DNA of 9,989 bases from Draconibacterium sp. (GCA_030595485.1 JAUVDE010000087.1:1-9989), one strand, 5' to 3'. Positions 1 through 6,898 are shown, counted from the stretch's first letter. A program made the numbers and translations. The notes: generated from the letters alone by a model not told the origin.

Positions 1-651
1 AATACGATAATATTGTTCTTGTCCAATAATGGTTCTAATCCATGGGATAACAGTATGTATCCAGGAAATGGAGATGGTGTTTATCCAAGTCAATTCGATA
101 ATCGATTGGATAATGTTGGGAATCCAACATCACATACGGCTTATGGCATTGGATGGGCTTCGGCAGGTTCGGGGCCGTTAGATTATTTTAAAATGACGGC
201 TGGTGAAGGAGGAATCAGAACCCCTTTGATTATAAGTGGCCCCAATGTATCGAAAGGTGTAATTCACCGAAAATTTGTTTATGTAACCGACATTATGCCA
301 ACGCTTTTAGAAATGTCGGGAATTGAACACCCCAGTTCATATAAGGGAAATAATGTGTTGCCTATGAAAGGAAAATCCTTTTCAAAAGTATTATCAGGAG
401 AAGAGAAATCACTTTATACCGAGTCGGAATATATTGCAGGTGAAATGCAAAACGGCAAATGGATTCGTCAAGGAGATTTTAAGGCCGTATTTATTCCAAA
501 TCCATATGGTCCACAAGAATGGAAACTCTATAACTTATCTGTAGATCCGGGAGAAACTACCGATTTATCAGGGCAGAAGCCGGATTTACTTAAGACTTTA
601 ATTTCGGAATGGGAAAAATATGCCGAGGAAGTTGGAGTTGTTGCAATGTAA
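1..651 (+). CDS. Arylsulfatase (AtsA-like, type I sulfatase), 5' truncated by window edge
   Basis: The C-terminal 216 codons of a type I sulfatase, which hydrolyses sulfate esters, are visible; the frame is open from base 1, so the real start and the Cys/Ser-formylglycine motif lie outside the window. The part seen follows Pseudomonas aeruginosa arylsulfatase from memory: a SxNG metal-site motif at bases 22-33, a Lys codon at 190-192 in FKMTAGEGGIR (equivalent to the sulfate-binding Lys375), DIMPTLLEMSGIEHP, IRQGDFKAV, EWKLYNLSVDPGETTDL and a C-terminal EEVGVV. The second residue of the usual SDNG motif is Asn here (SNNG), and that Asp normally binds calcium. Such enzymes are usually periplasmic or surface-located in Bacteroidota and act on sulfated glycans; the substrate cannot be told. 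A terminator follows about 30 bases after the stop. The family call is firm; activity is uncertain. Confidence 0.93.
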   Translation, partial: NTIILFLSNNGSNPWDNSMYPGNGDGVYPSQFDNRLDNVGNPTSHTAYGIGWASAGSGPLDYFKMTAGEGGIRTPLIISGPNVSKGVIHRKFVYVTDIMPTLLEMSGIEHPSSYKGNNVLPMKGKSFSKVLSGEEKSLYTESEYIAGEMQNGKWIRQGDFKAVFIPNPYGPQEWKLYNLSVDPGETTDLSGQKPDLLKTLISEWEKYAEEVGVVAM

Positions 652-680
652 AAAGCTTGTACCACATAATATACAAAAAT

Positions 681-712
681 AAAAGCTGCCTAGTTGGTAG
701 CTTTTATTTTTT
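681..712 (+). terminator. Intrinsic terminator after the sulfatase gene, possibly bidirectional
   Basis: A 10-bp stem (681-690 with 696-705, one G-T wobble) closes a five-base loop (TAGTT) and is followed by a T-rich run, ATTTTTT, to 712. It starts 30 bases after the sulfatase stop. The upstream side is A-rich, so on the other strand the same hairpin is followed by T residues and could also stop the converging lipoprotein transcript. Confidence 0.85.
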
Positions 713-763
713 GCACAAACTCCTATCAAATAACCTGAAATAGCAGATTTGTAATCGGCAGAG

Positions 764-804
764 GATTTAGATCTACTCTACACTTATAGCATACAATCTA
801 AATC
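764..804. repeat. Perfect 9-bp inverted repeat with 23-base loop
   Basis: GATTTAGAT at 764-772 is the exact reverse complement of ATCTAAATC at 796-804. It lies just beyond the stop of the minus-strand lipoprotein gene (818). There is no T run and the stem is AT-rich, so it is a weak 3'-end structure rather than a classic terminator. Function unknown. Confidence 0.4.
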
Positions 805-817
805 GGGAAAGAGCGTT

Positions 818-2116
818 TTACGGTAAATCCTCAAAATCAATTTCGGGAGCCTCTCCTCCTCCATCCCTTTCAAAATAAGAATCGATGGGAGTAGTTTCGC
901 TAAAAAAGCCGCAGTTTTTCAAGTAGAATTTATTTCCTTCTACACCGCCGGCATAATCCATTCGTGATTCTTTTCTTGCAGTAGCATCAGCAGTAAATTT
1001 AATCTTTGTTAATTCCACCCACTTATCTTTCGAAGTATATATCCATTGATTCAGAAAATCTCCTTTCCGTGTAATATTTCCTTGTTCCGTGTAAAAATTT
1101 TCTAAAAATGAATACAAATGACCTAAGTAGGTAACTGTAATCGGTCGTCTGAAACTGGCAATTAATTTCCAGTCATTAACTTCAGGAGCATAAAACCAGG
1201 CTGTAAAATCGGTCTCACCATTTCCGGTTGGCTTACCCTTTAACAAGAATTTGTAGGTAGTTCCAGCTTTCCACATAAACTTGTAATAGCTTTGTCCACC
1301 CGAACCTTCGTTACCAAACTCGCCGGTGTAAACTCCTTCACCTTTTTTCAGGAGTTTTATTTGTTGGTCGGCAGGAATTTCATTTGGGTTATCCGTTTTA
1401 TAAGGACTCCATACTGAAAACAATACCCGGCGCTCTGTTGGTGAATTCACCTGAATTCCAAAATAGCCTTGGCCAAATCCGTTGGCCATAAAATACGAGC
1501 CTAACACATCATTTTCCTCAGGAATATTTATTTCGTTGTAAAAATAAACCACATCTCCGGCATCCTCCGGCACCTGAAAATTCAAATGAACAGAAGGTCC
1601 TCTTCTGCCCCAATAAAAATCTTCCTTTGCAAACCAGATCTTTCCTGTTGTAGCTTCACCTCCAATTAAAACAGATTCTATTTCTGGGAAATAACTACCT
1701 GTTTTCGAAATTCCTTCAATTTCAATAAAATGATAACCGGGCTCTACTATTTCAAAACGAGTAACACCAATAGTATCAAACGTCGAAGTATTCACTTCAA
1801 CAAGTTTAGTACTACTCCCTAAACTAAGCTCTATTTGTGAAGAACTACCAGATTTTGCAATTAAACCAACGTCAATACTCCCCGCGATTTCAGTTTTAAA
1901 ATAGGTACGAATTTTGGTGTTTTTGTCTTTCCAGTTATTAATTCCATCCTTACCAATGATCTCCTTGTTTTTTTCCAAGTCACCCACTACCCACGAATTC
2001 CCTACGGTTGGAATGCTTAACGAAAATTGCAAATTATCATACATTTCTTCTCCTGAATTCGTACACCCAGCAACAACAAACACCAAAACAAAACTCAATA
2101 TAAAAAGCCTATTCAT
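818..2116 (-). CDS. Lipoprotein with DUF5077 and DUF3472 domains
   Basis: A 432-residue exported lipoprotein. Residues 1-18 form a lipoprotein signal peptide with lipobox VAGC (Cys18). Acidic residues soon after the cysteine (CTNSGEE) resemble the Bacteroidota signal that sends lipoproteins to the cell surface. Residues about 30-155 fit DUF5077, a beta-sandwich often beside glycan-active domains. Residues about 165-432 fit DUF3472, with VHLNFQVPE, YFGIQVNSPTERRVLFSVWS (218-237), the Gly-rich GEGVYTGEFGNEGSGGQSY and a typical ending APEIDFEDLP. No catalytic function is established for these domains; a role in binding or processing surface carbohydrate is inference. The ATG at 2116 lies only six bases after the nth stop, so the two are probably cotranscribed. 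No Shine-Dalgarno sequence is seen, as is usual in this phylum. Domain calls are by recognition of motifs, not a search. Confidence 0.85.
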   Translation of the reverse strand: MNRLFILSFVLVFVVAGCTNSGEEMYDNLQFSLSIPTVGNSWVVGDLEKNKEIIGKDGINNWKDKNTKIRTYFKTEIAGSIDVGLIAKSGSSSQIELSLGSSTKLVEVNTSTFDTIGVTRFEIVEPGYHFIEIEGISKTGSYFPEIESVLIGGEATTGKIWFAKEDFYWGRRGPSVHLNFQVPEDAGDVVYFYNEINIPEENDVLGSYFMANGFGQGYFGIQVNSPTERRVLFSVWSPYKTDNPNEIPADQQIKLLKKGEGVYTGEFGNEGSGGQSYYKFMWKAGTTYKFLLKGKPTGNGETDFTAWFYAPEVNDWKLIASFRRPITVTYLGHLYSFLENFYTEQGNITRKGDFLNQWIYTSKDKWVELTKIKFTADATARKESRMDYAGGVEGNKFYLKNCGFFSETTPIDSYFERDGGGEAPEIDFEDLP

Positions 2117-2122
2117 AATTTT

Positions 2123-2770
2123 TTATTTAACTGCAATTTCCTTCTTATAAAACTTACAAACCTCTGTTAAACCACATTTCGCACATTTTGGTTTACGTGC
2201 CATACAAGTATACCGTCCATGTAAAATTAGCCAATGGTGCGCTTTTGCAACTAACTCCTCGGGGAAATATCTCATTAATTGTAGTTCGGTTGCCAGTGGC
2301 GTTTTTGCATTTGTGGTTAGTCCAATGCGTGCAGCCACCCTAAATACATGCGTATCCACAGCCATTGCAGGTTTATTGAATACCACAGAAGCAATTACAT
2401 TTGCAGTTTTTCTTCCAACGCCCGGAAGTTTTTGCAAATCGTCAATGTCGCTCGGAACTACACCATCAAATAATTCCAGTAGTTTTTGTGCCATTCCCAC
2501 CAAATGTTTGGCTTTGTTATTTGGGTACGAGCAAGTTCTTATGTATTCGAAAACTTCGGCAGGCTCCACCTCTGCCATTTTCTGTGGCGTTGGAAAACGT
2601 TTTAATAAATCGGGGGTAATTTGGTTAACTCGTTTGTCGGTACACTGCGCTGATAAAACAACTGCCACAATTAACTGAAAAGGATTTTCATAATCCAATT
2701 CGGTTTCAGCAACTGGCATTGTTTCCTCGAAATATTGAATTACAAAGTCGAATAATTCCCGTTTTCGCAT
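2123..2770 (-). CDS. nth: Endonuclease III (DNA glycosylase/AP lyase)
   Basis: Nth removes oxidised pyrimidines from DNA and nicks the abasic site in base-excision repair, in the cytoplasm. From the ATG at 2770 the protein has 215 residues, close to the 211 of E. coli Nth. Visible are the helix-hairpin-helix LPGVGRKTAN with catalytic Lys121, the VDTHVFRV motif with catalytic Asp139, the early VLSAQCTDKRVN helix, and a C-terminal 4Fe-4S cluster motif C-x6-C-x2-C-x5-C (Cys189, 196, 199, 205). A TTG three codons upstream (2779) would add MKA, but the ATG gives the usual MRKRELF start, so I choose it. The downstream lipoprotein gene is six bases away. A CATTTTTG sequence (minus strand, 2823-2830) is one base off the phylum's -7 box and is a weak promoter candidate. 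Function is very sure. Confidence 0.97.
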   Translation of the reverse strand: MRKRELFDFVIQYFEETMPVAETELDYENPFQLIVAVVLSAQCTDKRVNQITPDLLKRFPTPQKMAEVEPAEVFEYIRTCSYPNNKAKHLVGMAQKLLELFDGVVPSDIDDLQKLPGVGRKTANVIASVVFNKPAMAVDTHVFRVAARIGLTTNAKTPLATELQLMRYFPEELVAKAHHWLILHGRYTCMARKPKCAKCGLTEVCKFYKKEIAVK

Positions 2771-2920
2771 AGCTTTCAATTTTTTTTCACAAATAAGTCA
2801 TTTTTTTTCATGAAAAGTGTAACAAAAATGGATTTTAGCTGTCATACTTATTGTAATGCTTAAGCATCATTTCTCCCCTTTATAGAAATGGTTTTAAGTT
2901 AGCAAATTAAACAGACGTAT

Positions 2921-2947
2921 AAAAAGCCGGTCAATACCGGCTTTTTT
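2921..2947 (+). terminator. Orphan intrinsic terminator
   Basis: A perfect 11-bp stem (2921-2931 AAAAAGCCGGT with 2936-2946 ACCGGCTTTTT), a four-base CAAT loop and a six-T run make a strong terminator. The A run on the left side lets it work in either direction. No recognised gene ends here: nth reads away from it on the minus strand and the hydrolase starts 360 bases later on the plus strand. The plus-strand transcript it would end is unknown. Confidence 0.75.
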
Positions 2948-2948
2948 A

Positions 2949-3122
2949 ATGCCCAAATTTTACCACTACTGTCCTTTTAAACGGAAAGAGATTCCTCGAT
3001 TTGCTCCGGATGACAAGGAATTCGGGGTATTTGCTATCGTTGGGGATAATTTACGACAACGATATCGACCGGCAAATAAACTACTTCATGGAATAATAGC
3101 TGTTCTGGACGAAAAAATATAA
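2949..3122 (+). CDS. Doubtful 57-codon open frame, probably not a gene
   Basis: ATG at 2949 to TAA at 3122 would encode a basic 57-residue peptide beginning MPKFYHYCPFKRKEIP and ending HGIIAVLDEKI. I recognise no family. Against it: the ATG sits directly after the terminator's T run, with no ribosome-binding site or promoter box; arginine is mostly CGA, unlike neighbouring genes; and bases 2988-3016 resemble a non-coding dispersed repeat. It could be a remnant of a decayed gene. Listed only so that it can be tested. Confidence 0.15.
   Translation: MPKFYHYCPFKRKEIPRFAPDDKEFGVFAIVGDNLRQRYRPANKLLHGIIAVLDEKI
2988..3016. repeat. Degenerate copy of a dispersed intergenic repeat (tentative)
   Basis: The segment runs GAGATTCCTCG, then GCTCC, then GGATGACAA. 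This resembles the common bacterial intergenic element seen in many Bacteroidota as GAGATTCCTCG...CGGAATGACA, which is itself an imperfect palindrome. The central part is shortened and the palindrome damaged. The call rests on remembered pattern and needs a genome-wide search. Confidence 0.35.
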
Positions 3123-3272
3123 AGTTCAATTGAGAGATTAAAGAAAATATTTAGAGATTCTTTCTCCACCCACTTTTTATAGCGACTCTATAATCTAAGT
3201 TACCAAATATCAACCGTGTATAAATAATTCAATTATAAATGGCTAACAACTGAATATCAATCAGATTAATTC

Positions 3273-3297
3273 TATTTTTGTGAAAATTCAGGAGGAG
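3273..3297 (+). promoter_or_regulatory. Promoter -7 box and purine-rich ribosome-binding site of the serine hydrolase gene
   Basis: TATTTTTG (3273-3280) matches the Bacteroidota -7 consensus TAnnTTTG exactly, which would place transcription start near 3287. No good TTTG -33 box is seen at the expected distance. AGGAGGAG (3290-3297) is an unusually good Shine-Dalgarno match for this phylum, 11 bases before the ATG at 3309. A 13-bp AT palindrome lies about 36 bases upstream of the -7 box. Confidence 0.55.
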
Positions 3298-3308
3298 ATT
3301 AGGATTAG

Positions 3309-4580
3309 ATGATAAGGAAAAAATATTACTTCGGATTAATAATTTTCGTATTGGCAGTGCTTGCATTCAAACTTCAATCGTTTGTAAGCACACCTATTGC
3401 CGAGGAGAAAGCTGAGCTTGTAAAAGAAGAGCCGGAGTATAACCCGCTTGTTGAAATCGAACATACCGTTTCCCAATTTGATAGTACTTTAAATGCCAAC
3501 CTAAAACAATCGGGCACTGTTGGTGCTGCGCTTGTAATTACCTATAAAGGGAAGGTTGCCTTGCTAAAATGTTTTGGAGTACGTAAAGCCGGCGAAAATA
3601 ATCCGGTAAATGAGAATACCGTTTTTCGTTTAGCTTCTGTTTCAAAATCGGTAACTGGTATTCTTGCCGGAATTTTAGACGATGAAAATATTATTGATTT
3701 AGACGACCCGGTATCAAAATACCTTCCGAACCTTGAACTTAAAAATCAGAAAAGTACCAGAGAACTGAAAGTTCGTCACCTCTTAAGTCATACCTCAGGA
3801 CTCATTCCGCACACTTACGATTTAATGGTTGAGGACAAAGTCCCTTTGAATAAAATTATTGAACGACTTGATGAAGTGGACATTACTGCTCCACCCGGAC
3901 AATTATACGGCTACCAAAATGTACTTTACAGCATTTACGACCCAATTACCGAGGTAAAAACACATAAAAGTTTTCAGCAGGTAATGCAAGAAAAAGTATT
4001 TAATCCGCTTGGAATGAACGATGCGTCATTAAATTTCGAAGACTTTAAGAATAACGACAACAAGGCTTTCCCGCATTACAACCGTGGAAATAACCGTTTT
4101 AGTCCGATGCGTTTAAACGACCGTTACTACAATACTGCTCCGGCTGCTGGTGTTAATGCCAGCATTGCCGACTTAGGACATTTTCTAATTGCTTTAACCG
4201 ATGAAAATTCGAAAGTAGTTTCGGATAATGTGCGTGAAACTGTTTTTACGCCTCAGGTAAAGTCGCCCTTAAAACGCACCTATTTTAGAAGCTGGGGACG
4301 AGGTATAGAATCGAAACAATACTCAATTGGCTGGCGAATTATAGATTACAAAGGACGTCGCGTGGCCTACCACGGTGGATATGTGTTAGGATACAAAGCT
4401 GAAATTGCACTTTGCGAAGAAGAAGAAATTGGAATTGCGCTTTTGTGCAACTCACCCAATAGCGCAACCGCCAAAAACATTCCAACTTTTTTAAACATGC
4501 TGTTTGCGGAAAAAGACAAAGTGGCTGAGTTAAAGAAAGCTGAGCAAACAAATCAGGCCTTAAACTCAAGCAGGCCTTAG
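3309..4580 (+). CDS. Membrane-anchored serine hydrolase, beta-lactamase class C / S12 fold
   Basis: A 423-residue protein of the class C beta-lactamase-like serine hydrolase family, which includes D-Ala-D-Ala peptidases and esterases. A basic N-terminus and hydrophobic stretch (residues about 6-22) act as a signal anchor, so the enzyme probably sits in the periplasm. The three active-site motifs are present: SVSK (nucleophile Ser110, Lys113), YQN (202-204) and HGG (355-357) in place of KTG. Other family marks are VFRLASVSKSVTG, LDDPVSKYLP, VRHLLSHTSGL, PPGQLYGYQN and NPLGMNDAS. The C-terminal tail after residue 400 is charged and looks disordered. The substrate is unknown; the family mark alone does not mean antibiotic resistance. 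The ABC-F gene starts 12 bases after the stop, so both are likely in one transcript. Confidence 0.93.
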   Translation: MIRKKYYFGLIIFVLAVLAFKLQSFVSTPIAEEKAELVKEEPEYNPLVEIEHTVSQFDSTLNANLKQSGTVGAALVITYKGKVALLKCFGVRKAGENNPVNENTVFRLASVSKSVTGILAGILDDENIIDLDDPVSKYLPNLELKNQKSTRELKVRHLLSHTSGLIPHTYDLMVEDKVPLNKIIERLDEVDITAPPGQLYGYQNVLYSIYDPITEVKTHKSFQQVMQEKVFNPLGMNDASLNFEDFKNNDNKAFPHYNRGNNRFSPMRLNDRYYNTAPAAGVNASIADLGHFLIALTDENSKVVSDNVRETVFTPQVKSPLKRTYFRSWGRGIESKQYSIGWRIIDYKGRRVAYHGGYVLGYKAEIALCEEEEIGIALLCNSPNSATAKNIPTFLNMLFAEKDKVAELKKAEQTNQALNSSRP

Positions 4581-4592
4581 TCAATTTAAATC

Positions 4593-6479
4593 ATGAAACC
4601 ATTTCTACAAGCAGAAAACCTATCGAAACGATGGGGCGAATTAATGCTATTCGAAGATATTTCATTTACCGTTTTTGAAGGTGCAAAAGTGGCTTTAATT
4701 GCCAAAAATGGAACAGGAAAGTCAACGTTACTAGACTTATTGGCGGGCAAAGAAACTCAGGATAATGGAATAATTACCTTATCCAACAATGTGGAAATTG
4801 GTTATTTTGAGCAAATTCCAAATCTAAATCCAAAGCACACCGTAATTGAGGAGGTTTTTGAAACCGATAACGAAAAGCTAAAAACAGTAAAAGCTTTTGA
4901 GCTTGCTGTCGCACACGATAACCAGGAAGAGATAGCTGCCATTACAACTAAAATGGATGAGTTAAATGTCTGGGCCATCGAAGTTGAAATTAAGCAAATT
5001 TTGACCCAGCTAAAAATTACTTCTCTGGAACAAAAAGTAGCTGAGCTTTCGGGAGGACAACAAAAACGATTGGCATTGGCAAAGGTGCTAATTAACCAGC
5101 CCGATTTGCTTATTCTGGATGAGCCAACAAACCATTTGGATTTAGAAATGATTGAGTGGCTGGAAGCATATCTGACCAGAACAAAATCGACCTTATTAAT
5201 GGTTACACACGACCGCTATTTTCTCGACCGCGTATGCACCGAGATTATAGAAATGGAAGACAACCAGATTTATCGTTATCAGGGAAATTACTCCTACTTT
5301 CTTGAAAAACGCGACGAGCGTATTCAAATGCAGCACGCAAGTGTAAGCAAGGCAAAAAACCTGATGCGTACTGAAATTGAATGGATTAGACGAATGCCCA
5401 AGGCACGTGGTACCAAAGCAAAATACCGGGTGGATGCTTTTGATGATTTAAAAGCAAAGGCTTCTAAAACCATTCGCGACGATAAAGTTGAGATGAATGT
5501 AAAATCAGCTCGTCTTGGAAAAAAGATTGTGGAATTGGAGAATGTTTCGAAATCATTTCCAGGCGTAAACTTAATTGAAGATTTTAGCTATAAATTTCAG
5601 CGCTTCGAAAAGGTTGGAATTGTAGGTAAAAACGGTACCGGCAAATCAACTTTTCTGAACTTAATTACAGGAGCTTTAGATGCGGATTCAGGCATAGTTG
5701 ATATTGGCAAAACTATAAAATTTGGATACTACCGACAGGAAGGTATTTTCTTTGATCCGAAAGAAAAAGTAATCGAAGCTGTTCAAAAAATTGCAGAGTA
5801 TATTGATTTTGAGGATGGTACAAAAATGAGCGCCACACAAATGCTGACTCGTTTCCTTTTTCCACCCGAAACACAATATAACTTCATTGAAAAGTTAAGT
5901 GGTGGAGAGAAACGTCGCTTGTACATGTGCACGATATTAATGCAAAATCCCAACTTCTTAATTCTGGATGAGCCAACCAACGACCTCGACATAATGACTT
6001 TAAATGTGTTGGAAGAATACCTGAAGTCGTTTGCCGGATGTGTGATTGTAGTATCGCACGATCGCTTTTTTATGGATAAAATCGTTGACCATCTTTTTGT
6101 TTTTGATGGAGAAGGAAAGATTAGCGATTTCCCAGGAAATTACACCGTATACCGTAATAAAGTAGACGAAGACGAGGCTATAAAAGCAAAGGCTGAAGCG
6201 AAAATAAAGGCTGAAGCAAAGGCACAAGCAGACCTAACGGCAAAAGAAGAAAAGCCTAAAGAAAAGAAACGTCTGTCGTACAACGAAAAACGCGAGTTTG
6301 AGCAACTGGAAAAAGATATTCCGGAACTGGAAGAAAAAAAGGATGAGTTGGAAGAAGTAATGAATTCGGGTACTTTGCCACACGACGAACTTTACGAAAA
6401 ATCGATGGAATTGGACAAAGTAAAATCGCTACTCGATGAGAAAGAGTTTCGGTGGTTGGAATTAAGTGAATTAAATTAG
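4593..6479 (+). CDS. ABC-F family ATPase, Uup-like
   Basis: A cytoplasmic protein of 628 residues with two ABC ATPase domains and no membrane segments. ABC-F proteins bind ribosomes and act in translation; the Uup branch is also tied to DNA or ribosome maintenance. Domain 1 has Walker A AKNGTGKST (37-45), signature LSGGQ (152-156), Walker B LLILDEP with catalytic Glu177, and H-loop His206. The interdomain linker covers about 238-300. Domain 2 has GKNGTGKST (345-353), LSGGE (435-439), LILDEP with Glu460, and His489. A Lys/Ala-rich stretch (530-552) leads to a C-terminal coiled coil (about 558-628) starting KKRLSYNEKREFEQLE, typical of Uup. The first Walker A glycine of domain 1 is Ala. I see nothing marking it as an antibiotic-protection type. 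Its stop codon lies inside a palindrome shared with the converging gene. Confidence 0.95.
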   Translation: MKPFLQAENLSKRWGELMLFEDISFTVFEGAKVALIAKNGTGKSTLLDLLAGKETQDNGIITLSNNVEIGYFEQIPNLNPKHTVIEEVFETDNEKLKTVKAFELAVAHDNQEEIAAITTKMDELNVWAIEVEIKQILTQLKITSLEQKVAELSGGQQKRLALAKVLINQPDLLILDEPTNHLDLEMIEWLEAYLTRTKSTLLMVTHDRYFLDRVCTEIIEMEDNQIYRYQGNYSYFLEKRDERIQMQHASVSKAKNLMRTEIEWIRRMPKARGTKAKYRVDAFDDLKAKASKTIRDDKVEMNVKSARLGKKIVELENVSKSFPGVNLIEDFSYKFQRFEKVGIVGKNGTGKSTFLNLITGALDADSGIVDIGKTIKFGYYRQEGIFFDPKEKVIEAVQKIAEYIDFEDGTKMSATQMLTRFLFPPETQYNFIEKLSGGEKRRLYMCTILMQNPNFLILDEPTNDLDIMTLNVLEEYLKSFAGCVIVVSHDRFFMDKIVDHLFVFDGEGKISDFPGNYTVYRNKVDEDEAIKAKAEAKIKAEAKAQADLTAKEEKPKEKKRLSYNEKREFEQLEKDIPELEEKKDELEEVMNSGTLPHDELYEKSMELDKVKSLLDEKEFRWLELSELN

Positions 6480-6500
6480 TAGGTAACAGTTACCTACTAA
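6476..6500. repeat. Perfect 12-bp-arm palindrome spanning both convergent stop codons
   Basis: TTAGTAGGTAAC (6476-6487) and GTTACCTACTAA (6489-6500) are exact reverse complements around base 6488. The ABC-F TAG (6477-6479) and the DUF3276 TAG (minus strand, 6499-6497) sit at mirror positions. As RNA it would form a hairpin of about 10 bp on both transcripts. There is no T run, so it is not a classic intrinsic terminator, but it is the only 3'-end structure seen for either gene. Confidence 0.7.
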
Positions 6501-6898
6501 ATATCTTCAAACTCAACGTTAGTGAAATCCTTTGCAGCCTCAGTTTCTTCAACAACAGTTTCTTCCGTTACTTCACTTTTTACTTCCGAAACGGGTTCTT
6601 CAATTTCTTCCTGTGGCTGCTTCTCCTGAATATACTCAACTACCTCTTGTAAACTATCAACAAACTTTGAAAAGTCTTCTTTGTACAAGAAGATTTTGTG
6701 TTTCTCGTAAGTGAATTTACCATTGTCGGCATAACGTTTTTTACTTTCCGTAATGGTCAAATAATACTCATCGCCACGAGTGCTTTTCACATCAAAAAAA
6801 TACGTTCTTTTTCCCGCTCTAATTACTTTTGAATGAATTTCCTGGTTGAATTTGCTATCAATCTTCTTTACTCCCACCTTACTTTCAGCACGCTCCAT
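6497..6898 (-). CDS. DUF3276 family PUR-like nucleic-acid-binding protein
   Basis: A 133-residue cytoplasmic protein. Residues about 18-93 fit DUF3276, a bacterial PUR-alpha-like domain thought to bind single-stranded DNA or RNA. The core reads HSKVIRAGKRTYFFDVKST, DEYYLTITESKK, then a basic and aromatic second half with KIFLYKEDFSKFVDSL. After residue 93 comes a strongly acidic, low-complexity tail rich in Glu and Val, ending in DFTNVEFEDI. This core plus acidic tail is usual in Bacteroidota, where the family is widespread and small. The gene is single, with its own promoter (6933-6967), and converges on the ABC-F gene. The exact role is not known; nucleic-acid binding is from family knowledge. 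Confidence 0.9.
   Translation of the reverse strand: MERAESKVGVKKIDSKFNQEIHSKVIRAGKRTYFFDVKSTRGDEYYLTITESKKRYADNGKFTYEKHKIFLYKEDFSKFVDSLQEVVEYIQEKQPQEEIEEPVSEVKSEVTEETVVEETEAAKDFTNVEFEDI

Larger units (their letters stand above)
2771..3308. other. Gene-poor intergenic region between divergent nth and serine hydrolase genes
   Basis: I see no confident gene here. The contents are: a 12-bp palindrome ATGCTTAAGCAT (2856-2867); a strong orphan terminator hairpin (2921-2947); a 57-codon open frame (2949-3122) overlapping a dispersed-repeat-like segment (2988-3016); a small hairpin TTATAG-CGACT-CTATAA (3177-3193); an AT palindrome ATAATT-C-AATTAT (3224-3236); and the hydrolase promoter and ribosome-binding site (3273-3297). 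The orphan terminator hints that a short RNA or a decayed gene lies nearby. Confidence 0.6.

Noticed and set aside
1..651. A sulfatase start at the TTG at base 13
   Set aside because: The frame is open to base 1 with NTIILFLS, a normal internal sulfatase strand, so the gene is cut by the window edge and does not start here.
2313..2678. Plus-strand open frame (121 codons) opposite nth
   Set aside because: It is antisense to the helix-hairpin-helix and catalytic part of Nth, with no recognisable family or start signal.
2771..2779. TTG start giving nth three extra residues
   Set aside because: An ATG nine bases later gives the usual MRKRELF start and a length near that of E. coli Nth.
3309..4580. 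Reading the serine hydrolase as an antibiotic-resistance beta-lactamase
   Set aside because: The SxxK, YxN and HGG motifs define a broad hydrolase family; HGG instead of KTG and the N-terminal anchor point to a general peptidase or esterase relative, and nothing mobile is nearby.
4593..6479. ABC-F protein as a ribosome-protection resistance factor
   Set aside because: The C-terminal coiled coil is Uup-like and the linker shows no obvious long antibiotic-resistance-domain extension; the context is housekeeping.
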